Assembly (NCBI GenBank): GCA_003517675.1
Contig: DPAC01000077.1
Location: 1-12,758 of the forward strand
DNA: 12,758 nt
Reading direction: 5' to 3'
Origin: Porphyromonadaceae bacterium
Lineage (GTDB): Bacteria; Bacteroidota; Bacteroidia; Bacteroidales; Dysgonomonadaceae
The notes under the pieces were generated by a model. It was given only the letters and a program-made list of their open reading frames with translations, had not been told where the DNA came from and made no database searches. How positions within the stretch are numbered: position 1 is the first letter of the stretch; each line of letters starts with the position of its first letter. Made by a program: the position numbers and the translations under genes. This document shows, piece after piece, positions 1-5,772 of this stretch.

Positions 1-281
1 TCAAAAGAGTCAAGAATTGGTTTAAAAGCCACAGCGTTATAAAACTGAGGCTTTTCTAAATGTCCGTTTTTAAATTTCACAGTATCATACAGGTTAGACG
101 GTACTGGCCCATTCTCCATCGCATAGAAAGTATCATGTATAATGCGCCGGCCATATTTTGCCAAATGTTCTCTATCTGCAAAATATAAAATCTTAAATGC
201 ATGGAATTGATCTATGTATCTCTGCTTATTAAGAATGTAGAGAAAAGCACTTTTAAGTTTTAATATTTCATCCTGCTTCAT
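1..281 (-). CDS. Panacea-domain (SocA-like, DUF4065) antitoxin, partial
   Basis: This is the N-terminal 93 codons of a gene running off the left edge. My translation begins MKQDEILKLKSAFLYILNKQ. It then carries the hallmark stretch FKILYFADREHLAKYGR (about residues 29-45), followed by the segment YAMENGPVPSNLYDTVK. This helix plus YGxxxxxDxFxAxxxGPVPSxLYD pattern is typical of the Panacea domain, found in Caulobacter SocA (a proteolytic adaptor antitoxin) and in many phage-associated and toxin-antitoxin antitoxins. The start is fixed by a strong Shine-Dalgarno GGAGG nine bases upstream and a full promoter behind it. Any partner toxin would lie beyond the left edge, so I infer the TA role from the family. 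The gene diverges from the AAA ATPase at 531. Confidence 0.82.
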   Translation of the reverse strand, partial: MKQDEILKLKSAFLYILNKQRYIDQFHAFKILYFADREHLAKYGRRIIHDTFYAMENGPVPSNLYDTVKFKNGHLEKPQFYNAVAFKPILDSF

Positions 282-289
282 CTCTTTTA

Positions 290-294
290 CCTCC
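290..294 (-). promoter_or_regulatory. Shine-Dalgarno site of the Panacea gene
   Basis: GGAGG on the minus strand, eight bases before the ATG at 281. Clear SD sites are uncommon in Bacteroidota, so this one helps decide the start. Confidence 0.7.
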
Positions 295-315
295 GATAGT
301 CAATATATTATCACA

Positions 316-347
316 CAAAAGTAGAAAAAACTCATATGGCTAACAAA
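316..347 (-). promoter_or_regulatory. Bacteroidota-type promoter of the Panacea gene
   Basis: On the minus strand TTTG (344-347) is followed after 20 bases by TACTTTTG (316-323). This matches the Bacteroidota primary sigma pattern TTTG / TAnnTTTG with the expected spacing. Transcription would start near 309, giving a leader of about 28 bases that contains the GGAGG site. Confidence 0.72.
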
Positions 348-439
348 TAATCATTGTTAAAATCTTGAATTTAATCAAGTTTCTGCCTCAAAACACATTG
401 TTTCTCCTAAACCTATATCTTTAACTTAACCAGTTTCAG

Positions 440-507
440 TTTCTTTCATTTACAATAAAAGATTTCTTTCATCCTATTGAAAGATTTCTTATCTTTGCAG
501 TGAAAGA
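440..507 (+). repeat. three imperfect 22-23 bp tandem repeats over the ATPase promoter
   Basis: Units run 440-462, 463-484 and 485-507. Each starts TTTCTT and ends AAAGA or GAAAGA; the first two share TTTCTTTCAT. The motif AAAGATT recurs at 458, 480 and 503, so spacing is 22-23 bp, about two helical turns. At each junction AAAGA faces TCTTT as a small inverted repeat. The third unit contains the -7 box. This looks like an operator array, but the binding protein is unknown. Confidence 0.6.
467..497 (+). promoter_or_regulatory. promoter of the AAA/DUF4143 ATPase gene
   Basis: TATCTTTG at 490-497 is a perfect TAnnTTTG -7 box. TTTC at 467-470, 19 bases upstream, is a one-off match to the -33 TTTG. 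The start codon at 531 would have a leader of about 27 bases. Confidence 0.65.
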
Positions 508-530
508 TTATTTATATTACAGTTACGAAC

Positions 531-1739
531 ATGATACGACAGGAAGAAATCGCTTTCGTGATAGATGCACAGCGTGAAACCTTTTTGAAACAGGATTCTG
601 GTCTCATACGGGATGCGCTATCCGAAATAACTGTTGCAGATTCGTTTGCCACGATAATAACAGGAATACGTCGATGTGGAAAAAGCACCTTGCTTCTGCA
701 ATTGCTTCGCCGGAATTATCAGGATGCCCTATATCTCAATTTCGATGATATACGTCTGTCCGGTTTTGAAACAGCAGACCTTGTACGACTTCACAGGGAG
801 ATAGGAAAGAGAGCAATAAAAGTACTTTTCTTTGATGAAATTCAGATTGTCAAGGGATGGGAAACATATATCAATCAACTGTTGCGCGAAGGATACAAGG
901 TATTTATAACAGGTTCCAATGCTTCCATGCTTAGCAGGGAATTGGGAACACATTTAACCGGCAGGCATCTGCCTATGGAATTGTTTCCATTCTCTTACCC
1001 GGAGTTTATCCGGTTTAAAGCACTGAATAACGGGGAAAACGCCGTAATGAATTATCTGAAAGAGGGGGGAATGCCCGAATATATTAAAACCGGAGCATCG
1101 GCCGTTCTGAATACGTTGGTGGACGATATATTGATGCGGGATATCGCTATCAGACATAATATCCGTGATGTCAACTCATTGAGACAATTAACAGTATACC
1201 TGATAACCAATATAGGGAATCTCGTTTCTGCCAGCAAACTCGTCGGAATGTTTGGCATAAAATCACCTGCTACTTTTCTGGAATATTTTTCATTTCTGAA
1301 AGATGCTTATTTACTTGAATTTGTCCCTATATTCAGTCACTCATTGAAGATACAGGCACGGAATCCTAAAAAGGTATATCTGATGGATTTGGGGGTCTAT
1401 ACGGGAAATGCCGTATCGACAAGCGAGAATATGGGTAAACGTTTAGAAAATCTGATATTTTTGCATTTACGCCGGAAATACCGGCAAATCTTCTATTATA
1501 AGGGTCATGGTGAATGTGATTTCGTCACGATGGAAAAAAACAGGGTAAAAGAAGCCGTACAGGCATGCCCGACCATCGACGATGAGAATTTTGAAAGGGA
1601 ATACAACGGGTTACTCGAAGCCATGCGGCATCTCGGTATAAAAGAGGGAAGTATCGTAACCCTTAACCAAAGTGATACATTTGAGAAAGAGGGTATGACC
1701 ATCAAAATGATACCTGCTCATCTATTTCTTCAAGAATAA
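531..1739 (+). CDS. AAA family ATPase with C-terminal DUF4143 domain
   Basis: The 402-residue product is typical in length for the AAA_14/DUF4143 family, cytoplasmic P-loop ATPases that are abundant in Bacteroidota and archaea and have no settled role. The Walker A motif is GIRRCGKST (residues 45-53). Walker B is VLFFDE (98-103). A sensor-like ITGSNASML follows at 126-134 and an arginine-finger-like LTGR at 142-145. The C-terminal third carries the degenerate PD-(D/E)XK-like fold: GECDFV is present, but the usual downstream E-x-K is replaced by EAVQA, so nuclease activity is unlikely. The gene stands alone, transcribed divergently from the Panacea gene and convergently with the small zinc-ribbon gene. 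An ATG at 531 just behind a good promoter supports the start. The repeat array over the promoter suggests specific control. Confidence 0.9.
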   Translation: MIRQEEIAFVIDAQRETFLKQDSGLIRDALSEITVADSFATIITGIRRCGKSTLLLQLLRRNYQDALYLNFDDIRLSGFETADLVRLHREIGKRAIKVLFFDEIQIVKGWETYINQLLREGYKVFITGSNASMLSRELGTHLTGRHLPMELFPFSYPEFIRFKALNNGENAVMNYLKEGGMPEYIKTGASAVLNTLVDDILMRDIAIRHNIRDVNSLRQLTVYLITNIGNLVSASKLVGMFGIKSPATFLEYFSFLKDAYLLEFVPIFSHSLKIQARNPKKVYLMDLGVYTGNAVSTSENMGKRLENLIFLHLRRKYRQIFYYKGHGECDFVTMEKNRVKEAVQACPTIDDENFEREYNGLLEAMRHLGIKEGSIVTLNQSDTFEKEGMTIKMIPAHLFLQE

Positions 1740-1779
1740 AGGTTGGTCAGAACCCATCACTGGCCAACGGCATCAGCCG

Positions 1780-1815
1780 GTTAGTGGCATTCACCAACTC
1801 GCTGTTTTCTTTTTC
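1780..1815 (+). terminator. possible intrinsic terminator after the ATPase gene
   Basis: GTTAGTG (1780-1786) and CACCAAC (1792-1798) can pair with one G-T type mismatch around a 5-base loop. A T-rich run follows at 1804-1814. The stem is weak and it sits where convergent genes meet. A second imperfect stem, TTGGTCAG / CTGGCCAA, lies just before it at 1743-1766. Confidence 0.35.
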
Positions 1816-2120
1816 AGGAAGTTATTGTTTTGATCGATTCCCGGAGGCGGCAGGCTTTCTCATCAAACTCCTTTTTCCCGCCGAATTCAAGCAGTCGGGC
1901 TACCTCCCCCCCCGCATTTCCGACATCTTCCCACAACCCTGATATCGTTTAAATCGGTCAGATATATTTCCTCCACATCAATTCCCTCAATCGCAACCCC
2001 TCTGCAGTGACAGCAGTAGACATAGTTGTCAATCACTACATTATAAAAATGCCTTTCCTCCTCATCGAGCAGCACCGCCAACTGAAACTGGTTGAGTGTT
2101 ATTTCAGGGAATCTCTTCAT
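1814..2120 (-). pseudogene. small two-CxxC (zinc-ribbon-like) protein, frameshifted in a G8 run
   Basis: Read from the ATG at 2120, the frame begins MKRFPEITLNQF and carries CCHC (residues 36-39) and CRKC (66-69), a CxxC-N26-CxxC zinc-ribbon-like pattern. It then reaches a run of eight G on the minus strand (1906-1913 on plus) and ends in a nonsense GGGGSPTA tail at 1887. Removing one G restores a natural-looking tail, EVARLLEFGGKKEFDEKAC and on to KTITS, with a stop at 1814, giving 101 residues. I therefore read this as one gene with a +1 frameshift, either a real lesion or a homopolymer sequencing error. A further open stretch in another frame down to 1747 (ending NRLMPLASDGF) may be more of the same protein. 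I do not recognise the family. The longer start at 2180 is rejected because it falls inside the promoter palindrome. Confidence 0.6.
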
Positions 2121-2155
2121 ACTACATACTATATGTGATCCTATTGAATAAAGGC

Positions 2156-2193
2156 CAAAGAAAATAGCGTCTATTGACAACTTTTGTCAATAG
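2156..2193 (-). promoter_or_regulatory. palindromic operator plus -7 box upstream of the zinc-ribbon gene
   Basis: Bases 2171-2193 form a perfect 10-3-10 inverted repeat with core TTGACA-N5-TGTCAA (2174-2190). Exactly 10 bases further along the minus strand lies TTTCTTTG (2156-2163), a -7-like box. A leader of about 30 bases to the ATG at 2120 fits. The same layout precedes the dinD unit at 3408-3442. The palindrome could instead act as a terminator for the dinD transcript, which ends just here, though no T-run follows directly. Confidence 0.55.
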
Positions 2194-2305
2194 AGGAAAA
2201 ATAATGTGCGGATTCCTCATCTTTAAACGATTGGCCAGAGTCAACAACCTTGCCATTTCCAAAATTAAGCATTCCCTGCAATTTTGTTTCTTTCCACGCA
2301 CTCAT
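2171..2305 (-). pseudogene. stub resembling the N-terminus of a type I restriction specificity subunit (HsdS)
   Basis: A 44-codon frame starts with ATG 27 bases after the dinD stop. It reads MSAWKETKLQGMLNFGNGK, close to the usual HsdS opening W-K-x-x-x-L-G-x-x-x-x-F-x-N-G-K, where the first target-recognition domain begins. After about residue 19 the resemblance fades and the frame stops at 2171, inside the palindrome. Intact HsdS proteins are roughly 400 residues, so this would be a truncated remnant. Its position directly after dinD, in the same direction, suggests dinD once sat in a type I restriction-modification operon. The match is by recognition only; a chance short ORF is the main alternative. 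Confidence 0.45.
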
Positions 2306-2332
2306 TTTTTAATCATTTACAGGTTAGCTGAA

Positions 2333-3208
2333 TTATTGGTTTTTTTTGCGTTTGGGCAATTTGCGACTTGCCTTTTCTATTTCCTTTTCTTCGCTTGCAG
2401 CACGTCGCTCCAGCTTCTTGATATCTTCGGCCGGTGGCAGTTGTTCTGGTTTTATACCTCGTTTGCCCAACATCTCTCGCACACTGGTATTGTTTTGAAT
2501 ATGTTCATGGGTAATGGGCTGCTCGCCAAACAAATCTTTATTTTCAACATTGTAGTTGGTCATTTCGGTAGCCAGGTTTTTAGCTGCAATGGTCAACGTG
2601 GGAAGAAAATCTGCCAACGGTCTATTCGATTTTATACCCAGTCTGTTTTTCATGTCTTCGGTAGTATGTCCGCCAAATAATGCGGTATCGCCTTTGGAGC
2701 GAATACGCCCAAAACCTTTGTCGTCAACACCGCGTTCATAGATGTTTTGAGAAAGTTGTTTTTCTGCGGCTCGAAGTTTATCGCGCGTTTCAAGCCTTGA
2801 TATCAAATTGATTCTTTCTTCTATCAATTCAGCCTTGCGGGTCTGCACGGCAAAATAGCTTTGCGCAAAGGCGATCTCTTCTTTTTTGGGGTCGCCGTTT
2901 TGCGCTATCAGATAACAGGCATAGCGGGTGAGCATGAAATCTGTAACATCGCGCTTGGCTCCACTCCCTAATTCAACCATTTTCGTGACCTCACGAAAAT
3001 GGTCATCAACATTAATACCCTGCGCTTTACAGGATTCAACAGCCCTTCCAATCGCTACCTGGAAATTCTCCCAACGGGCATAGCCTAATAGACCCATCAA
3101 CTCTCTTGCAAACCAAACCTCTACTTGTTCCTGATCATTGTCGCTATTGATTTGATGACCAATTTCGTCGAACACAGATATAAACTGATTAATACGGACT
3201 TTATCCAT
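2333..3208 (-). CDS. dinD: DNA damage-inducible protein D (DinD)
   Basis: The 291-residue product fits the DinD family (E. coli DinD is about 270-290 residues). DinD is an SOS-induced protein reported to inhibit RecA-driven strand exchange. The N-terminal part carries the family pattern FARELMGLLGYARWENF (residues 33-49), related to BRO-N-type domains. The middle has DFMLTRYACYLIAQNGDP (90-107), followed by FAQSYFAVQTRK and a long charged helix. The C-terminus is strongly basic, ending KLPKRKKNQ, consistent with nucleic-acid contact. The ATG at 3208 lies two bases after the stop of a small upstream frame, so translation is probably coupled. The likely promoter is at 3408-3442 with its palindrome, a candidate damage-responsive site. 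An HsdS-like stub follows downstream. Confidence 0.9.
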   Translation of the reverse strand: MDKVRINQFISVFDEIGHQINSDNDQEQVEVWFARELMGLLGYARWENFQVAIGRAVESCKAQGINVDDHFREVTKMVELGSGAKRDVTDFMLTRYACYLIAQNGDPKKEEIAFAQSYFAVQTRKAELIEERINLISRLETRDKLRAAEKQLSQNIYERGVDDKGFGRIRSKGDTALFGGHTTEDMKNRLGIKSNRPLADFLPTLTIAAKNLATEMTNYNVENKDLFGEQPITHEHIQNNTSVREMLGKRGIKPEQLPPAEDIKKLERRAASEEKEIEKASRKLPKRKKNQ

Positions 3209-3210
3209 GA

Positions 3211-3386
3211 CTATAACTCACTGTTAAATTTTATCTTTAAAAGGTTAGCTTCAATGATTTCATTCGGGCGTACTTCTTCTTTTAGCTGCTCTTCCCACTC
3301 TACTTTCAATGCAGTTTTCGTACCTTTTCCGGATATGCATCATTGTTTGTCAGGTGCTTCTCAATCCGTTCCTGCTTTCTCTCCAT
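3211..3386 (-). pseudogene. small charged ORF coupled to dinD, split by an apparent frameshift
   Basis: From the ATG at 3386 the frame reads MERKQERIEKHLTNNDAYPE and stops after 26 codons. In the next frame an open, highly charged stretch begins near the same point and contains VEWEEQLKEEVRPNEIIE and LLKIKFNSEL, ending in TAG at 3211, two bases before the dinD ATG. Adding one base to the A4 run (3325-3328 on plus) joins them into a 58-residue protein. The tight junction with dinD and the promoter only 22 bases upstream argue that this was a genuine first gene of the dinD operon. It could instead be the surviving C-terminus of a larger gene such as hsdM. I do not recognise the family. Confidence 0.45.
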
Positions 3387-3407
3387 CGCTCCGATATATA
3401 AAAAGGA

Positions 3408-3442
3408 CAAAGTTAAAGCGAAAGTTTGACAAGCTGTGTCAA
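3408..3442 (-). promoter_or_regulatory. palindromic operator plus -7 box for the dinD operon
   Basis: The inverted repeat TTTGACA-N5-TGTCAAA occupies 3425-3443. Exactly 10 bases after its TTGACA/TGTCAA core on the minus strand lies TAACTTTG (3408-3415), a perfect TAnnTTTG -7 box. The palindrome covers the place of the -33 element, so a bound repressor would block the promoter. Core sequence and spacing match those at 2156-2190. Confidence 0.6.
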
Positions 3443-3445
3443 ATG

Positions 3446-3871
3446 CTAAAAAAGTTTGATTCTCCACCGTTTGTCGCAGTCAAAACAGAGATAGGATTTT
3501 CCGTAGACCGGTAGAATGAAACCGACTAACAGGTATGGTATCAACGTGAGCCAGTTGGCATTTTTCTTTTTCCCGATGTTATCTGAACCACAGAATGGGC
3601 ATACCGAGGTGTTTTCGATCTCCTTTTTTGAAAAAACGACCAGCTTAGGCACGGTTTCTTTTACACTGTCAAGAATTGCCAATGCTCTGTTTACATCTTC
3701 AGAAAACACCTGTAGTTTGATTCCACCTACAGCATTGGAGTAGAAATTGTAAACCTGAACTGTTGTCTCATCTTTGAGAAAGGTCTCTATCCCTTCGGAT
3801 TCCAATTTTCCTCTTTCTACATATACCTCATGTGGATAGGTGTAAGTTTTAATGGTAATAAGTTGCTCCAT
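3446..3871 (-). CDS. DUF2007 protein with a zinc ribbon and a hydrophobic segment
   Basis: The 141-residue product opens with a DUF2007-type domain (about residues 3-70), with the pattern YPHEVYVERGKLESEGI then GGIKLQVFSEDVNRALAIL. This is a ferredoxin-like fold called 'putative signal transducing protein' and is related to PII-like domains. It is followed by CPFC (91-94), a hydrophobic segment at about 107-124 (WLTLIPYLLVGFILPVYG), and CFDC (129-132). The two CxxC pairs look like one zinc ribbon with a membrane hairpin or buried helix between its halves. The gene starts 21 bases after the stop of the left GH5 gene in the same direction, so it may be co-transcribed, though a functional link is not evident. 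Its last codons abut the palindrome of the dinD operon promoter. Confidence 0.85.
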   Translation of the reverse strand: MEQLITIKTYTYPHEVYVERGKLESEGIETFLKDETTVQVYNFYSNAVGGIKLQVFSEDVNRALAILDSVKETVPKLVVFSKKEIENTSVCPFCGSDNIGKKKNANWLTLIPYLLVGFILPVYGKSYLCFDCDKRWRIKLF

Positions 3872-3892
3872 AATGTGTTATATAATAAAAGA

Positions 3893-4936
3893 TTAAGGCA
3901 TCGGGTCGCGGATCAGCGCATCGACCAGCCGTTGTTCATACTGTCCGCTTTGTGGGTCGTATATCCCAAAACCGGAGTTCCACTCCCAATAGGCCCAGCT
4001 GAAGCCCTGCTGCCCGAACCAGCGGGCGAGGAACCGTGTCCACCTGACCCGCGAATCGAGATCGGCACGCGAATAGGCGCCGAACTCACCCACATGCACC
4101 GGAATCTTCTTTTCACCGGATAGCCGGATGACTGCCTTGAAATCTTCTTCCACCGCCTGCCGCTCGAACTCCGTATCGCGCCATTGCGTACCCAGCCAGG
4201 CTTCAGAGCCTTCAACCCAGTCGGCTCCCTGGTGGGTAAACTGGAACGGGTTATAGTAATGGACGGTAAGAATAAGCTGCGGATCGTTGGGAATCTCCAA
4301 CGCTTGCAGTCCGCCTACCCCGCCCCACTCTGCCGTGCCGATCAGCACGCAGCGTTTGGGGTTGGTCTCACGGATCACCTGCAGCGCCTCGGCCAGATAG
4401 TCGTTCCACAATTCGGCCGTAAGCTTATCGTGCGGCTCGTTCAGGATCTCGAACAGCAGGCTGTCGGGATAATCCCTGAAATGACCGGCAATCTGCGCCC
4501 ACTGCGAAAGAAACCGGGCCTTCTCCCCGGCAGGGTTGGCCATGAGCGCATCGTGGTGGTGCATGTTGATGATGACATGCAGCTTCTGCTTCAGCGCTTC
4601 ATCGACCACCGATTGAATGGTCTGCAAAAATTTGGGCTCAATGGTGTAGGGCGCCGACGACATGCTGCGGTCGTCCCGCTCCCAGCGGATGGGAATGCGC
4701 ACGTGGGTAAAGCCCAGGCCGGCAATCCGCTTCAGGTCGGCAGGATCGAACGGCGATTGCCACGAGGGCATCGCCTCAAACGTGTTGCCGATGTTGATTC
4801 CTTTTCCCAGGCGGGCATTGATCTCAGCGGCACTCGCCCAGGTTCCTGTTTCTTCCGGTTCCGGTGTCACGGGCTGGCTGTTGCAATACTGAAACAGAAA
4901 AAGATAGATGGCAAGGAGAAAAATAGACTTTTTCAT
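3893..4936 (-). CDS. GH5 endoglucanase, lipoprotein (left copy, no binding module)
   Basis: This 347-residue glycoside hydrolase family 5 enzyme would cleave beta-1,4-glucan (cellulose, mixed-linkage glucan or mannan; substrate not decidable here). It starts with a type II signal peptide whose lipobox cysteine is C18 (FLFQYC). The TIM barrel follows: GINIGNTFE (46-54), the conserved R80 in HVRIPIRW, NMHHHD (124-129), the acid/base E167 in LNEPH, HYY (226-228), the nucleophile E284 in GEFG, and the WAYWEW strand (314-319). All key residues are present. The ATG at 4936 is preferred over an upstream start at 4966, because that start lies inside the -7 box. The protein ends at DPMP, exactly where the paralogue at 6426 goes on into a linker and binding domain. 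It is close to 90% identical to that paralogue by eye. Confidence 0.93.
   Translation of the reverse strand: MKKSIFLLAIYLFLFQYCNSQPVTPEPEETGTWASAAEINARLGKGINIGNTFEAMPSWQSPFDPADLKRIAGLGFTHVRIPIRWERDDRSMSSAPYTIEPKFLQTIQSVVDEALKQKLHVIINMHHHDALMANPAGEKARFLSQWAQIAGHFRDYPDSLLFEILNEPHDKLTAELWNDYLAEALQVIRETNPKRCVLIGTAEWGGVGGLQALEIPNDPQLILTVHYYNPFQFTHQGADWVEGSEAWLGTQWRDTEFERQAVEEDFKAVIRLSGEKKIPVHVGEFGAYSRADLDSRVRWTRFLARWFGQQGFSWAYWEWNSGFGIYDPQSGQYEQRLVDALIRDPMP
3896..4936 (-). repeat. duplicated GH5 segment, left copy (right copy at 6894-7937)
   Basis: The two GH5 coding segments are direct repeats about 3 kb apart. A 68-base stretch is identical (4134-4201 against 7132-7199), with many shorter identical runs. 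The homology ends sharply at the codon before the left stop. Such a pair could recombine, deleting the abiE genes between them. Confidence 0.85.
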
Positions 4937-4963
4937 GATGCAGCGATTATTTAAAACAATATA

Positions 4964-4971
4964 CAAACGTA
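4964..4971 (-). promoter_or_regulatory. -7 box of the left GH5 gene
   Basis: TACGTTTG on the minus strand matches TAnnTTTG, with the ATG 27 bases downstream. It lies in a 20-base block, TTTTGTAYGTTTGYATATKG, that is also found upstream of the right GH5 gene. No -33 TTTG at the right distance. Confidence 0.6.
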
Positions 4972-5013
4972 CAAAAAAATATAATCCTGAATAAGTCCTT
5001 TTGTTGAAAATCG

Positions 5014-5058
5014 ACCACCCACAATGAGATCACCCTGCTCAGGCTAATTCCCGGTTAA
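5014..5058 (+). pseudogene. C-terminal remnant of a second metallophosphoesterase
   Basis: On the plus strand, 5017-5058 reads THNEITLLRLIPG then stop. The intact metallophosphoesterase reads THSEITLLRLVPA at 9327-9365. At DNA level the stretch from 5017 shares a 15-base exact run (GAGATCACCCTGCTC) and 30 of 39 positions with that gene, in the same frame. It also has the same relative position, upstream of and divergent from a GH5 gene. Everything N-terminal to it is gone: the GH5 promoter lies about 45 bases to the left. Confidence 0.75.
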
Positions 5059-5070
5059 CTACTCCTCATT

Positions 5071-5772
5071 TCATTCCGACAACAGGGGATATTCTTTATA
5101 AAGTCGCAACAATGAAAGGGTTTCACTCCTGAGTTTCGTCCGGACAAATTTTTTCATTTCATCATCCATCAGCTCCCCGAGACCGAACAATAACTTCCGG
5201 TCTTGAACCTTCTCAAGCAGATCGATGCATTTTTGCAGATATTGATCGAGAGGAATTTGCATTCGGTTTTCAACAGTACTCTTGCTGAGGGGCGTTTTTC
5301 GCTGCATAAAGAACCAACTGTCAAAAATATCACGGCTGGTAACTTCACTACGGTCCAGCAATGTACATAGTTTATGGGCAAACATATAAGGCGCAGCCAT
5401 CACTTTCATCTCAATTCCCAGTAAATTTTTGATTTCATATCGATCATTCCACTGCCGATTGGAAATTTCAACTTTCAACTTACGTTCACCATAACCATAA
5501 TTCAAAACAATTAACGGACCATAGAATTTCATAGCTTCATCATGTATAGCACCGTACTTCAACAATATTGCGCGAACTTTCTCGTACACCTGTTTTTCTT
5601 TTCCGGTATCAAGAAGATTAAAATCGAGATCGATCGAAAACCTTGGCAAATCGTAAAAGAACATGAGAGCTGTTCCCCCTTTGAAGCCGAGAGAGGGGGC
5701 AATCTCAATGTCTGTGTAGATATCTTTCAATATCTGAAGCAGAAAAAATTTGTGTTTGTTTAGATCAACCAT
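5071..5772 (-). CDS. abiEii: AbiEii/AbiGii-type nucleotidyltransferase toxin
   Basis: This 233-residue protein is of the AbiEii family, the toxic half of a type IV toxin-antitoxin and phage-abortive-infection system. It is a cytoplasmic nucleotidyltransferase-like enzyme. Visible motifs are KGGTAL (residues 31-36) and RFSIDLDF (44-51), with the metal-binding aspartates D48 and D50. KLKVEIS follows at 98-104, then the family's helical signature FAHKLCTLLDR (131-141) and RDIFD (147-151). The catalytic set looks intact. The ATG overlaps the last eight bases of abiEi, the usual arrangement for translational coupling with antitoxin first. The pair is AT-richer than the GH5 genes on both sides, consistent with later arrival. 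Confidence 0.9.
   Translation of the reverse strand: MVDLNKHKFFLLQILKDIYTDIEIAPSLGFKGGTALMFFYDLPRFSIDLDFNLLDTGKEKQVYEKVRAILLKYGAIHDEAMKFYGPLIVLNYGYGERKLKVEISNRQWNDRYEIKNLLGIEMKVMAAPYMFAHKLCTLLDRSEVTSRDIFDSWFFMQRKTPLSKSTVENRMQIPLDQYLQKCIDLLEKVQDRKLLFGLGELMDDEMKKFVRTKLRSETLSLLRLYKEYPLLSE

Noticed and set aside
1887..2180. 97-codon version of the zinc-ribbon gene starting at 2180
   Set aside because: Its start lies within the inverted repeat and upstream of the likely -7 box, and its end is the out-of-frame tail after the G8 run.
2174..2680. 168-codon plus-strand frame opposite dinD
   Set aside because: Low-complexity aromatic-rich translation, no promoter, start inside the palindrome, and the opposite strand encodes a recognisable DinD.
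4184..4954. 256-codon open frame on the plus strand opposite the left GH5 gene
   Set aside because: It mirrors a clear GH5 gene with all catalytic residues, and a matching antisense frame recurs over the right GH5 copy. It is a shadow of GC-rich codons.
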